From Bacteroidota bacterium (GTDB lineage Bacteria; Bacteroidota; Bacteroidia; AKYH767-A; 2013-40CM-41-45), in the NCBI GenBank assembly GCA_016720655.1, contig JADKKE010000032.1, positions 496,001 to 560,000 on the forward strand: DNA of 64,000 nucleotides, written 5' to 3'. Below the pieces are notes generated by a model. It worked only from the letters and a program-made list of their open reading frames with translations, searched no databases and was not told where the DNA came from. The position numbers and the translations under genes were made by a program. Below are positions 1 through 8,208 of the stretch, in pieces; within the stretch, counting starts at the first letter, position 1; every line of letters starts with the position of its first letter.

Positions 1-45
1 ACGGTAGCAGAATTGCATGAACCTTTAGAACCTGTAATCGCATGA
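1..45 (+). CDS. 3' end of an upstream gene (partial)
   Basis: Reading frame 1 is open from the first base of the window and ends in TGA at 43-45, giving 14 residues that end in EPLEPVIA. The TGA overlaps the ATG of the next gene in an ATGA arrangement, the same junction type seen between the next two genes, so this is probably the preceding member of the same polysaccharide operon. The fragment is too short to identify. Confidence 0.5.
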   Translation, partial: TVAELHEPLEPVIA

Positions 46-950
46 AAAACTGGCCTGACTTTCTCGTTGTTGGTGCTGCACGTGCAGGAACTACCTCATT
101 GCAACGGTATTTGCGTCAGCATCCCGGATTATTTCTACCCAAATTAAAGGAGCCTTGCTTCTTTTCATTTGCCGGTGACAAAAGCACCTTTAAACATGGA
201 AAGTTTGCTTTCGCTGTTCGCGATCAAAAAAAATATCTGGAACTTTTTGAAGCCGCCGAACGCGAGCAGGTGCGGGGTGAAATTTCAACACCTTATTTGT
301 ACTTGTATAAAAAGACAATTGCGAACATTCAACAGTATCATCCACACGCCACACAGATTAAAATTCTGATTCTCCTGCGAAACCCTGCTGAACGCGCATT
401 TTCACAATACATGTGGAGAGTTCGGGATGGCAGAGAACCTTTGAGTTTTGAGGATGCAATTCTTCAGGAAGCCAAACGAAAACAGGAGGGATATAGCTTC
501 GATTACTTTTATCTTGATCGTGGATTTTATTCCGAGCAGGTGAATGCATACATGAAAGCGTTTCCGAACGTAAAAATAGTTCTGTTGGATGACCTGAAAG
601 TTCGACCTCTGGAAATGCTTGCGGAAATTTGTCAGTTTCTCGGTGTCGACGAGAATTTTGAATTTGAAAGAGAAGACGGCCTCAATTCTTCCTATGAACC
701 ACGATGGAAATTTATAAGCAGATTGATCACAGTGGAAAGCAGAACAAAATTTCGTCTCCTTAATCAACTGCCGGATTCCTGGCGCCAGGGAATTCGCGAA
801 CAATTCCGGCAGTGGAATTCCATTCGGACAACTGCCGTGAAATTGAATCCGGAGACAAAAAAGAAACTCATTGAATTGTATCGCTCCGATATTCTTAAAC
901 TCGAGAAATTGATACACCGGGATCTTTCCGCCTGGTTGTTACCGGGATGA
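42..950 (+). CDS. Sulfotransferase (PAPS-dependent, Sulfotransfer_1 type)
   Basis: This 302-residue soluble protein should transfer sulfate from PAPS to a carbohydrate hydroxyl or amine. The N-terminus has the 5'-phosphosulfate loop, GAARAGTTSL at about residues 11-20, followed by the usual H-P-G and K-E-P-F/C-F region. A 3'-phosphate-binding segment, LLRNPAERAFSQY, lies near residues 110-122. The length is normal for bacterial members such as those in exopolysaccharide clusters. The start ATG overlaps the stop of the preceding partial gene and the stop overlaps the next start, so it is cotranscribed with glycosyltransferases. From this context I infer that a surface glycan is sulfated. The exact acceptor cannot be told. 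Confidence 0.85.
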   Translation: MKNWPDFLVVGAARAGTTSLQRYLRQHPGLFLPKLKEPCFFSFAGDKSTFKHGKFAFAVRDQKKYLELFEAAEREQVRGEISTPYLYLYKKTIANIQQYHPHATQIKILILLRNPAERAFSQYMWRVRDGREPLSFEDAILQEAKRKQEGYSFDYFYLDRGFYSEQVNAYMKAFPNVKIVLLDDLKVRPLEMLAEICQFLGVDENFEFEREDGLNSSYEPRWKFISRLITVESRTKFRLLNQLPDSWRQGIREQFRQWNSIRTTAVKLNPETKKKLIELYRSDILKLEKLIHRDLSAWLLPG

Positions 951-2071
951 TTTACTCTTCGCCTTCTGTTGCTGTGATTGACCCTGTTGGGACCAAAGCC
1001 GGACTGGATCATTACAACCAATCCCTTTTGTTGGAATTAGAGAAACTGGGCTGCACAGTTGCTTTGTTTTCCAATTTTTATTCTCAGGAAATTCCGGGCA
1101 GCCGGGAACCGTTTTTTAAATTCAGGAAAAAACAAAGTATTTTTTCACTCTTTAGCTTGATGCAGGAATACCGAAAAGCGATTAGCGCTTGCAAAAAATC
1201 CGGCATTCAAAATATCATCCTCCATGTTTTTCATTTTAATTTTCTGGATGAATGGGTCATCAAAAAAGTGGCAGAATCCGGATTCAAAATTACTCTCATC
1301 GTTCACGATGTCGAAAGTTTTGTTTTTTCTCCAGATAAAATTCGCCTGAAAAGAATTTGTGAAAAGTTTGTACACAAATTGGTTGTTCACAATGAGTACA
1401 CCCGGACGGAACTGCTTTCCATCCTCGATACGAACGTTCATTCTAAGGTTCATGTTATACCACACGGGCATTTTCTTTCTCTTGCGAATGAAAAAGTGCA
1501 GAAAGCTGAAGCCCGGAAAATTCTCGGTTGGGAGGCAGACAAAAAGATTGTACTGTTCTTCGGTTTGATCAAACCTTCCAAAGGTTTGGATGTACTGTTA
1601 ACAGCGATTCCGAAAATTGATCCACAGTCGGAGTTTGTAATTGCCGGGCGATTACGGAAACATTCTTTCGATGTGTACAATCAAATTATTCGCAAAGAAT
1701 TCATTCATGGGAGAATTCGGTATTATTTGCATCATGTATCCAATGAACAAAGAAATTTACTTTTTTCGGCAGCCGATGCAATCGTTCTTCCCTACAAAAA
1801 AATATACCAAAGCGGAGTCCTGCTGATGGCAATGAGCTATGGATTACCGGTTGTTGCTTCTGACTTGCCTGCGATGAAAGAACTCGTCCAGCACAATGAA
1901 AACGGACTACTCTTCAAATCCGAAGATCCTACTGAACTTGCTTTGCAGGTCAACCGATTATTGAATGAGGATGAACTTCGGACAGAGATTGCCCTGAAGG
2001 AAGTGGAGTACTGTGGAAAACACCATGACTGGAAGCGCATCGCTGCTGCGTTTTATTCCTTATTTTCCTGA
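947..2071 (+). CDS. GT4-family glycosyltransferase
   Basis: This 374-residue protein has the GT-B layout: an N-terminal acceptor domain with a Rossmann-like G-T-K-A-G-L motif near residue 15, and a C-terminal nucleotide-sugar domain. The latter shows the LFFGLIKPSKGLDVL strand-loop near residues 203-217 and the YKKIYQSGVLLMAMSYGLPVV region with the E/Q-x7-E type end of GT4 enzymes near 280-305. The start ATG overlaps the sulfotransferase stop (ATGA), and the next gene begins one base after its stop. It probably adds one sugar to a lipid-linked glycan in the cytoplasm. Donor and acceptor are unknown. Confidence 0.85.
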   Translation: MIYSSPSVAVIDPVGTKAGLDHYNQSLLLELEKLGCTVALFSNFYSQEIPGSREPFFKFRKKQSIFSLFSLMQEYRKAISACKKSGIQNIILHVFHFNFLDEWVIKKVAESGFKITLIVHDVESFVFSPDKIRLKRICEKFVHKLVVHNEYTRTELLSILDTNVHSKVHVIPHGHFLSLANEKVQKAEARKILGWEADKKIVLFFGLIKPSKGLDVLLTAIPKIDPQSEFVIAGRLRKHSFDVYNQIIRKEFIHGRIRYYLHHVSNEQRNLLFSAADAIVLPYKKIYQSGVLLMAMSYGLPVVASDLPAMKELVQHNENGLLFKSEDPTELALQVNRLLNEDELRTEIALKEVEYCGKHHDWKRIAAAFYSLFS

Positions 2072-2072
2072 C

Positions 2073-3164
2073 ATGAAAATTGCCATCATTGGTTCACGCG
2101 GAATACCAGCCCGCTATGGAGGATTCGAAACATTCGCAGAGCATTTGTCAAATGATCTTGTGCAGCAGGGTCATACAGTGACTGTCGTCGTTGAAAAAGG
2201 ACATCCCGGAGCGGAAGAACTCAACCCGAAAATTAAACGTATCGCTTCCGCTTACAAAAAAAGCGTACATCCTGTTTGGTATTATTGGGATTCATTGCGA
2301 CTCACGATGGGAAAAAATGATATTGTTCTCGTGTGTGGCGTTGGAGGTGCATTGTTTTATCCGATGTACAGAAGTGCAAAAACAAAACTAATAACAAATG
2401 TAGACGGACTCGAACATCTGCGGACAAAATTTTCTCGTGTAAAGAAAGGCTATGTTCGCCTCGCTCAGCGACTGACAAGACAGTACAGTCAGCACATCAT
2501 TGCTGATGGAACCGGGATTCGGGAGTTCTGGGAAAATCACCTGCATGTTCCGCCATCGAAAATATCTGTCATTGAATACGGTGCTGATGAACCGAAGCCG
2601 TTTCGAAAGGAGGATTTGCAAACCTTTGGTTTAGAATCCGGAAACTATTACCTGATTGTCGCCCGACTCGTTCCGGAAAATCATATTCGTGAAATGATAG
2701 AGGGATTTCTTCAGACATCAACTTCCCGAAAATTGATTGTCGTTGGCACAAAAGATACTTCTTCTTATGTGAGACAGCTTGAAGATTTTCAGAAGCCCAA
2801 TGTGAAATTCATCGGAGGTGTTTACGACAAACAGATTTTGGATTCCTTGCGTGCAGGAGCATTTGCATATTTGCATGGTCATAGTGTCGGCGGAACCAAT
2901 CCATCACTACTGGAGGCGATGATTACAGGATCGATCTGTGTTTGTCATGATAATTCTTTCAATAGAGAAGTGACCGATAATGCACAAATATATTTCAATT
3001 CAATTCCGGAACTGGCCCGTACATTGGAAAAATTGGAAAATGAACCCAAGGAAAAGTTAGCAGAGTATAAACAGAAAGCAGTGGAAAGAGTTCGTACACA
3101 TTACACCTGGGACCGTATTTGCAAAACATACACAACACTGTTTGAAAGAATCCATGGCAAATAG
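2073..3164 (+). CDS. Glycosyltransferase with DUF1972 N-terminal domain (rhamnosyltransferase-like)
   Basis: The protein starts with MKIAIIGSRGIPARYGGFET, the diagnostic N-terminus of the DUF1972 family that sits on GT4 enzymes, several of which are annotated as rhamnosyltransferases. The C-terminal half carries the GT4 donor site (LIVARLVPENHI near 195, GHSVGGTNPSLLEAM near 272). I place the start at ATG 2073, one base after the previous stop, because the family motif begins exactly there. A GTG 60 bases upstream would only add unrelated residues. The length is 363 residues. It overlaps the next gene by 11 bases and belongs to the same operon. Confidence 0.88.
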   Translation: MKIAIIGSRGIPARYGGFETFAEHLSNDLVQQGHTVTVVVEKGHPGAEELNPKIKRIASAYKKSVHPVWYYWDSLRLTMGKNDIVLVCGVGGALFYPMYRSAKTKLITNVDGLEHLRTKFSRVKKGYVRLAQRLTRQYSQHIIADGTGIREFWENHLHVPPSKISVIEYGADEPKPFRKEDLQTFGLESGNYYLIVARLVPENHIREMIEGFLQTSTSRKLIVVGTKDTSSYVRQLEDFQKPNVKFIGGVYDKQILDSLRAGAFAYLHGHSVGGTNPSLLEAMITGSICVCHDNSFNREVTDNAQIYFNSIPELARTLEKLENEPKEKLAEYKQKAVERVRTHYTWDRICKTYTTLFERIHGK

Positions 3165-4233
3165 TTTGGAAGGAATGGCAATGCACGATTTCAATGATCC
3201 CGACTTTCGCAGGTTGATTGAACTCACCAATCAAACTTATTCCGGACAGGAGATTACAGATGCGAATTATCTTGCATGGGAATATCATCGGAACCCGGAT
3301 GGTCAGTCAATAATTTTTGTGGCGGAAGATCAGGGTAAAATTGTTTCCCAATATCTCGTTCTTCCAAGAACCTATAAAATCAGAGATGAGAAAGTAAAAG
3401 GTTCATTGTCCGTGAACACACTCACGCATCCGAATTACAGAGGAAAAAGTTTGTTTCCGAAGCTTGCTGAATTAACGTACGCAAAATGCAGGGAAACAGA
3501 GATTGCCTTCACTGCCGGATTTCCAAATCCACTTTCTTCTCCGGTTTTTTCAGGTAAATTGAATTTTCATTCACTTGGCAGTGTCCCATTCTTTGTGAAG
3601 CCATTACGACCTTTTCGCAGTTTGAGGAAATATTTGAATTCGTCGGGAACGAAAAGAGGAAAGGAGCCGGTTCTTAATTTTTCAGATTCCGCAAAAGCGG
3701 GCGCACTCAAAATTTCTCGTTTCAATTTACAAGATGTTAAGAAATATGAAGAATTTCATTCCCGATTTCTCCGGGATAAGATGAATTGCGCGGAGCGGAG
3801 TTTTGATTTTCTGAAATGGAGATACATTGATATTCCCCTAAGAGACTATCATTTATTCAAAATCGAAAGTGACAAGGGAATCCAAGCGATAGTGATTGTT
3901 CGTTCAGCAGAATTGTTTGGATTGAAAACGATGATCATCATGGAACTGTTGTATACAAATGATGCCGATTCAAAAAAAGCAGCAGGTTCACTTTTGTCCT
4001 GGCTAAGGAATCAGTCGGTCTCCAATGCAATGGATCTTATGGTAATTGCCCGGCAACATTCTTCAGCAGGGAAACTGCGACTATTTTTTCATGGATTTTT
4101 GCCGGTTCCGACGAATTTCCTTCCCCAGCCATTGGAATTCATCCTCCGGATCCACTCAGAAAATGTTAAAAAAACAGGCTTTTTTGACATGAAAAACTGG
4201 TATTTGAGCTTTGGGGACAGCGATGTTTTTTAA
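3154..4233 (+). CDS. GNAT-family N-acyltransferase
   Basis: The 359-residue product resembles the large GNAT-fold acyltransferases found in exopolysaccharide clusters. The N-terminal half has an acetyltransferase core: an F-V-A-E strand near residue 50, then a long beta hairpin and an acetyl-CoA-binding-like segment, LTHPNYRGKSLFPKLAELTY at about 90-109. The C-terminal half continues with a second GNAT-like lobe (FLKWRYIDIP near 225). ATG 3154 is chosen because it overlaps the preceding stop. An in-frame TTG lies 12 bases upstream and ATGs lie 21 and 27 bases downstream. As last gene of the sulfotransferase operon it may acylate an amino sugar, by inference from context only. Confidence 0.65.
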   Translation: MANSLEGMAMHDFNDPDFRRLIELTNQTYSGQEITDANYLAWEYHRNPDGQSIIFVAEDQGKIVSQYLVLPRTYKIRDEKVKGSLSVNTLTHPNYRGKSLFPKLAELTYAKCRETEIAFTAGFPNPLSSPVFSGKLNFHSLGSVPFFVKPLRPFRSLRKYLNSSGTKRGKEPVLNFSDSAKAGALKISRFNLQDVKKYEEFHSRFLRDKMNCAERSFDFLKWRYIDIPLRDYHLFKIESDKGIQAIVIVRSAELFGLKTMIIMELLYTNDADSKKAAGSLLSWLRNQSVSNAMDLMVIARQHSSAGKLRLFFHGFLPVPTNFLPQPLEFILRIHSENVKKTGFFDMKNWYLSFGDSDVF

Positions 4234-4399
4234 AATAGCAGGATTTTCTTTGTTGATAATTACTTGGAAATCAATGATATTTATCATTGTTTGATCTATT
4301 ATTGCTCTGAATTCCGGTATCATATTGCTTTAATTTTTTCCTCCGGTACGCGTTTCCCGGCTGGCGGATTTATTTTCAAGGATATATGAATATTTATTG
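4234..4399. other. Intergenic region without a gene
   Basis: This AT-rich stretch separates the polysaccharide operon from the cold shock gene. I see no open frame with coding character. A G/C-rich segment near 4340-4365 could fold, but no clear terminator with a T tract is present. Confidence 0.5.
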
Positions 4400-4407
4400 T
4401 ACCTTTG
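4400..4407 (+). promoter_or_regulatory. Bacteroidota -7 element for the cold shock gene
   Basis: TACCTTTG matches the TAnnTTTG consensus of the housekeeping sigma factor in Bacteroidota and lies 38 bases before the ATG, leaving a 5' leader of about 30 bases. No good -33 TTG is visible at the expected distance. Confidence 0.6.
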
Positions 4408-4444
4408 TACCACATCAATAAATAATACTACACAATCAATTAAA

Positions 4445-4636
4445 ATGGAAAAAGGAATTGTAAAATTCTTTAATGAAACCAAAGGATTTGGCTTTATTAA
4501 AATGAGTAGCTCTGACAAAGAGGTATTTGTACACGTAACTGGACTGAAAGAAGAAATTCGTGAAAATGACGAAGTAGTTTTCGATCTCCAAGAAGGTAAA
4601 AAAGGTTTAAATGCTGTGAACGTACGCCTCGCGTAA
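4445..4636 (+). CDS. Cold shock protein (CspA family)
   Basis: This 63-residue single-domain protein binds single-stranded RNA and DNA and acts as an RNA chaperone in the cytoplasm. Both ribonucleoprotein motifs are intact: RNP1 as KGFGFI near residues 14-19 and RNP2 as VFVHV near 27-31. It starts with the family's usual M-x-K-G-I/T-V-K-F-F. An in-frame upstream TTG/ATG-like start would add 16 residues with no family match and would overlap the promoter, so ATG 4445 is preferred. It is monocistronic, flanked by its own promoter and a terminator. Confidence 0.96.
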   Translation: MEKGIVKFFNETKGFGFIKMSSSDKEVFVHVTGLKEEIRENDEVVFDLQEGKKGLNAVNVRLA

Positions 4637-4660
4637 TTTCATTCGTTATACTTTACCGGA

Positions 4661-4698
4661 AAAGCCCCCCCGAAATTGGGGGGGTTTTTTTTTTTTTT
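4661..4698 (+). terminator. Intrinsic terminator of the cold shock gene
   Basis: Seven C (4665-4671) and seven G (4678-4684) surround a GAAATT loop and are followed directly by a run of 14 T. The core looks genuine. The exact lengths of the C, G and T runs are suspect because they merge with the anomalous homopolymer tract that follows. Confidence 0.75.
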
Positions 4699-4796
4699 GG
4701 GGCCCCCCCCCCTTTCCCCCTCGGGGGGGGGGGTTTTGTGGTTTTTTTGGGGGGGGGGGGGGGGGGGGGGGGGGTTTTTGGGGGTACCGAGGGGGG
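4685..4796. repeat. Anomalous homopolymer tract (poly-T, poly-C, poly-G)
   Basis: After the terminator the sequence is almost only runs: T14, G4, C10, T3, C5, G11, T4, T7, then 26 consecutive G (4749-4774), T5 and G5. Nothing like this occurs elsewhere in the window, whose base use is otherwise balanced and AT-leaning. I read it as a low-quality read end or assembly join rather than biology. Confidence 0.7.
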
Positions 4797-4872
4797 CGTA
4801 ACGCGATTGCAAAGCTCGGCTTTTTATTTGGGGAAGTGCCGCCCCCCTGGAGGTTATTAGTGGTGCCCTTTA

Positions 4873-4880
4873 TACATTTG
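4873..4880 (+). promoter_or_regulatory. Probable -7 element for the deacetylase gene
   Basis: TACATTTG fits TAnnTTTG and lies 18 bases before ATG 4899. No -33 TTG is seen at a spacing of 19-20 bases, and the upstream sequence is of doubtful quality. Confidence 0.45.
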
Positions 4881-4898
4881 TGTTTCTCTACTTTTCAA

Positions 4899-5744
4899 AT
4901 GAACATTCTCACGATAGACCTTGAAGACTGGTTTCATATCCTTGATCATCCGGCAACGGAAAGGCCGGAACAATGGGCCGGGTTTGAATCAAGGTTGGAG
5001 AAAAATGTTGACCGATTACTGGATCTTTTGGACGAGCACAAACAGCAGGCTACCTGGTTTTGTCTCGGATGGATTGCCAAACAGTATCCGCAGGTAGTGA
5101 AAAAAGTTGCTGCCAAACATGAACTTGCCTGTCATTCGGATGTGCATCAATTGGTTTACAATCAAACACCAATTGCTTTTAAAGAAGACACATTGAATGT
5201 GATGAAACGCCTGGAGGATTTGAGTGGAAAAAAAATGAATGCCTATCGTGCTTCCGGTTTTTCGATTACAGAAAAAACTTCCTGGGCTTTTGAAATTCTG
5301 AGTGAATGTGGGATCACCTTAGATTGCTCAGTTTTTCCTGCCAGCAGGAACCATGGCGGTTTTGAAAAATTCGGAACTGCTCAGCCTTGCAGGATCGCTG
5401 TCAATGGAACATTCTTGAAGGAATTTCCTCTGAATACGATCCGGCTTTTTGGAAAAGAAATTGTTTTTTCAGGTGGTGGATATTTCCGGGCTTTGCCGTA
5501 TTCCTTTATTCATTCCCAAATGAAAAAATCCGATTACGTCATGACCTATTTTCACCCCCGCGACTTCGACCCCTCACAACCTGTTTTAAAATCACTTCCG
5601 TTTAAGAGACGATTGATGTCCTATGTTGGTTTGCAGGGTGCTTTGCCGAAATTTAAAAAACTTTTGCAAGATCATTTTTTCGTTGACCTGGCAACTGCGG
5701 ACAAGCAAATGAATTGGGAGGGTAGCCCTATAGTTTATCTATAA
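4899..5744 (+). CDS. NodB-type polysaccharide deacetylase
   Basis: This 281-residue metal-dependent deacetylase removes acetyl groups from N-acetylated glycans. It starts with MNILTIDLEDWFHI, holding the D-x-E-D-W metal and base motif of NodB motif 1. H-S-D-V-H near residue 85 gives the two metal-binding histidines, and Y-R-A-S-G-F-S near 125 is motif 3. The D-x-E-D-W-F form is typical of the exosortase/exopolysaccharide-associated subfamily with a DUF3473-like C-terminus. ATG 4899 is chosen because the family motif starts four residues later. A further 63 bases upstream are open but read through the suspicious homopolymer-flanking sequence. It probably trims a glycan made by the neighbouring clusters. 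Confidence 0.9.
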   Translation: MNILTIDLEDWFHILDHPATERPEQWAGFESRLEKNVDRLLDLLDEHKQQATWFCLGWIAKQYPQVVKKVAAKHELACHSDVHQLVYNQTPIAFKEDTLNVMKRLEDLSGKKMNAYRASGFSITEKTSWAFEILSECGITLDCSVFPASRNHGGFEKFGTAQPCRIAVNGTFLKEFPLNTIRLFGKEIVFSGGGYFRALPYSFIHSQMKKSDYVMTYFHPRDFDPSQPVLKSLPFKRRLMSYVGLQGALPKFKKLLQDHFFVDLATADKQMNWEGSPIVYL

Positions 5745-5757
5745 GTTGGTTATTTTT

Positions 5758-5882
5758 GACACAGTGGTACACAAAGTACACAGGGTATCACAAAGATTTT
5801 TTTGAATTGATTTTTTTGCAATAATTAATTGACAATACAATTCTGTGTCCCTCTGCTTGTACTCGGTGCACCTCTGTAGTCC
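5758..5882. repeat. Dispersed CACAAAG/CACAGAG-type inverted repeat, copy 1
   Basis: Two arms of about 38 bases, 5758-5795 (ACACAGTGGTACACAAAG and onward) and 5842-5882 (CTGTGTCCCTCTGC and onward), are imperfect inverted copies of each other around an AT-rich centre. The same word family returns at 7966-8091 and 10940-11020. Confidence 0.6.
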
Positions 5883-5928
5883 ATTTCACAACCTTAGCAT
5901 AAACTACCAGCATTTCAGTTTTGATTTG

Positions 5929-5936
5929 TATATTTG
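5929..5936 (+). promoter_or_regulatory. Probable -7 element for the outer membrane protein gene
   Basis: TATATTTG matches TAnnTTTG and precedes ATG 5985 by 48 bases. No convincing -33 element is visible. Confidence 0.45.
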
Positions 5937-5984
5937 AAACAATAAGTCCAGACCCTTCCTGAACCACCTCGACAAGGAATTTTT

Positions 5985-7573
5985 ATGAAAATAATCCTCA
6001 GGATACTCTTCCTTTTTCTTTCCAATCAATTATTTGCACAAGAATTTTTATTCCCGCTTAATCACGATGTGAATTCGCGTATCGGTGCCTTACTGAATAA
6101 GGATACGAGTGGTTTGCACACAAGTATTCAGCCCTTGATTATACCGAAATTAATGCCATTGCTGCACTGGATACTGTACTTGCGGCAGATTTGAAGGATT
6201 ATAAATTCTACAAAACCTGGGTGGGGAGAAAATTGAGGAAAGAACATTTCCTCGCCATTGATGCAGATGACATCAAACTTTCAGTGGATCCTGTTTTCAA
6301 TGTAAGTCTTGGACGCGATCAGAAAAATGACCGCAATGTATATGTAAATACACGGGGCGTTCTGGTAATGGGAAATATGCACGATAAATTTTATTTCTAT
6401 ACCGGATTTCATGAAAACCAGGCGCGCTATCTTTCCTATGTGGATAGTTTAGTAAGAAAAGATTCCATCGTACCCGGACAGGGGAAAGTAAAATTTCTCG
6501 ACAGTGAAGCTTTTGATTTCAGTCAGGCTACCGGAGGAGTTGGTTACCGGGCAAGCAGGCATTTTGATTTCTTGCTGGCGAATGACAAAAACTTTATTGG
6601 CGATGGTTACCGATCGCTGTTATTGTCGGACAACACCTACAGTTATCCATTTTTTCGAATCCACATGACTTTCTGGAAATTCAGGTATTCGGTCTATTAC
6701 ATGGTACTGCAAAATATGCGTGGAGGTTATGATGAAAACATCGGCTACACGAAAAAATATTCTACTATGCATTATCTCGATGTAAACATCGGGAAGAAAA
6801 ATTCACTCACGGTCGGCATTTTCGAAGCAGTCATGTGGAAACCGGAAGCGACAAGGGGTTATGAACTCCATTATCTCAACCCGATCATTTTCCTGCGCCC
6901 GGTTGAAAATTCTGTTGGTTCGCCTGACAATGCATTGCTTGGAACCAATATTCGCTGGAAGCTGAATTCCAGAAATACTGTATATGCACAACTGATGCTG
7001 GATGAATTGTTGCTCGATGAAGTGCGTGCCGGAAAAGGCTGGTGGGGAAACAAACAGGCATTTCAGCTCGGTTATAAAAGCTGGAATTTATTCGGCGTGA
7101 AACAACTCAATATACAAACTGAATTTAATTTTGTTCGTCCGTTTACATATGCGCACAGAAGCAATTCGCAAAACTATTCGAACTCGAACCAGCCTCTCGC
7201 ACATCCTTTGGGATCGGATTTTGTGGAATCTGTTTCATTTATCAATTACCGTTGGAAAAATATTTTTGCCGAAATAAAAGTACAGTATGCAAAAATGGGC
7301 AGGGATACCGGTACTGTAAATCTCGGCAATGATATTTTTAAAGCATACGATACCCGTTCGAGTGAATATGGTAACCGGATGTTTCAGGGTTTAAGCAGCA
7401 CATTGAACAGCGTGGAATTTCGTCTGAATTACCTGGTAAACCCCAAAACAAATTTCAATATTGAACTGGGCGCTTCCAGCCGCACTTTCAAAAACGAGAG
7501 AACATATGATCAGTCTCTCTACATTTTCTTTGGATTGAGGACGTCTTTGGAGAATTACTATTTGGATTTTTAA
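5985..7573 (+). pseudogene. Wzi/RemB-like outer membrane beta-barrel protein, frameshifted near 6135
   Basis: The first frame (5985-6194) encodes a signal peptide ending L-F-A-Q and about 45 mature residues. The second frame continues to 7573 as a roughly 460-residue barrel with many alternating aromatic strands and a closing F. Near 6134-6137 the frame jumps by one. Reading an extra T after CAGCCC would give HTSIQPFDYTEINA and join the halves without a stop, so one base is probably missing. The protein resembles capsule assembly Wzi and the Flavobacterium gliding protein RemB, from memory of the family. Its position after the deacetylase suggests a role in surface glycan attachment or gliding. 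It is a pseudogene only if the missing base is real. Confidence 0.65.
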
Positions 7574-7644
7574 TGGCTTCTTAATTTCCTGATAGTTTGA
7601 TTGCGAATAAAATTTAGCGGTTTTTGCTCACAAGTTTAAAATAG

Positions 7645-7953
7645 GTCGTGAAACTTGCTCCCGCCGGAGTAAATGTTCCGGAACTCAACGCAGCAATAAC
7701 AGATTTTACTGCTTTCGAAAATTCAAACGGAGCACTACACCTTAATTTTTCAGCAGAGGCATCCGCATCTTTGAAACTTTCCCTTTTCGATCTAACCGGT
7801 CGCGAAGTTTTTTCTGAAAAATATTCGTGCATTAGTGGCATGAATTCACACAGTACTTCCGCATTATCACTTTCACCGGGCATTTATGTTTTGCAGTTGT
7901 CGGATGGGGAGGGAATGATGGTGAAAAAGGTTTTTGTGAATGGGGGGAATTAA
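7645..7953 (+). pseudogene. Orphan T9SS type A sorting domain (5'-truncated gene remnant)
   Basis: The frame opens only after an in-frame TAG at 7642-7644 and has no ATG with a ribosome site. The roughly 100 residues look like the last domain of a T9SS cargo: a beta-rich L-K-L-S-L-F-D-L-T-G-R-E-V-F core, then G-I-Y-V-L-Q-L and a basic M-V-K-K-V-F-V tail. There is no signal peptide, so it could not be exported by itself. It is most likely the tail of a lost secreted protein. It lies 71 bases after the barrel gene. Confidence 0.6.
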
Positions 7954-7965
7954 TTGTGTAGATCC

Positions 7966-8091
7966 TTCTGTGTTCCTCTGTGTGTACTCTGTGCGCCTCC
8001 GTGGTCAAAAAAATAAGCTAATTTGAATGTACTCGCATTAGAAAAATGTTTTTAAATGGAACACAATTTGCACAGAGTACACACAGAGAGA
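7966..8091. repeat. Dispersed CACAAAG/CACAGAG-type inverted repeat, copy 2
   Basis: Arm 7966-8007 reads as alternating CTGTGT/CTCTGTG words ending CCGTGGTC. Arm 8061-8091 (ACACAATTTGCACAGAG and onward) is its imperfect reverse complement. It lies between the T9SS remnant and the terminator of the next gene. Confidence 0.6.
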
Positions 8092-8155
8092 CATCTTTAT
8101 TAATACTGACATCAAAGTGCGGAACTTTGAAATGACTTTAAGTTTTTTTGAACAA

Positions 8156-8188
8156 AAAAAGGACAGAGCAATTTGCTCTGTCCTTTTT
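8156..8188. terminator. Bidirectional intrinsic terminator
   Basis: A perfect 15-base inverted repeat (AAAAAGGACAGAGCA and its complement) with a 3-base loop has A and T ends on both sides, so it can stop transcription from either strand. It sits 20 bases beyond the stop of the minus-strand T9SS gene. Confidence 0.88.
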
Positions 8189-8208
8189 CAATTACATCAA
8201 TAAAATGA

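Noticed and set aside
402..917. Long antisense frame within the sulfotransferase gene
   Set aside because: It is a by-product of codon use in the real gene; it has no family pattern and no start signal. Similar antisense frames elsewhere were dropped for the same reason.
4749..4774. Run of 26 G as a G-quadruplex regulator of the deacetylase gene
   Set aside because: The run belongs to a block of artificial-looking homopolymers and has no counterpart elsewhere, so an artefact explains it better.
4781..4790. GGGGTACCGA resembling a cloning-vector polylinker
   Set aside because: Only about eight bases match a KpnI-containing linker, and the following bases do not continue into any linker I know, so the match is too short.
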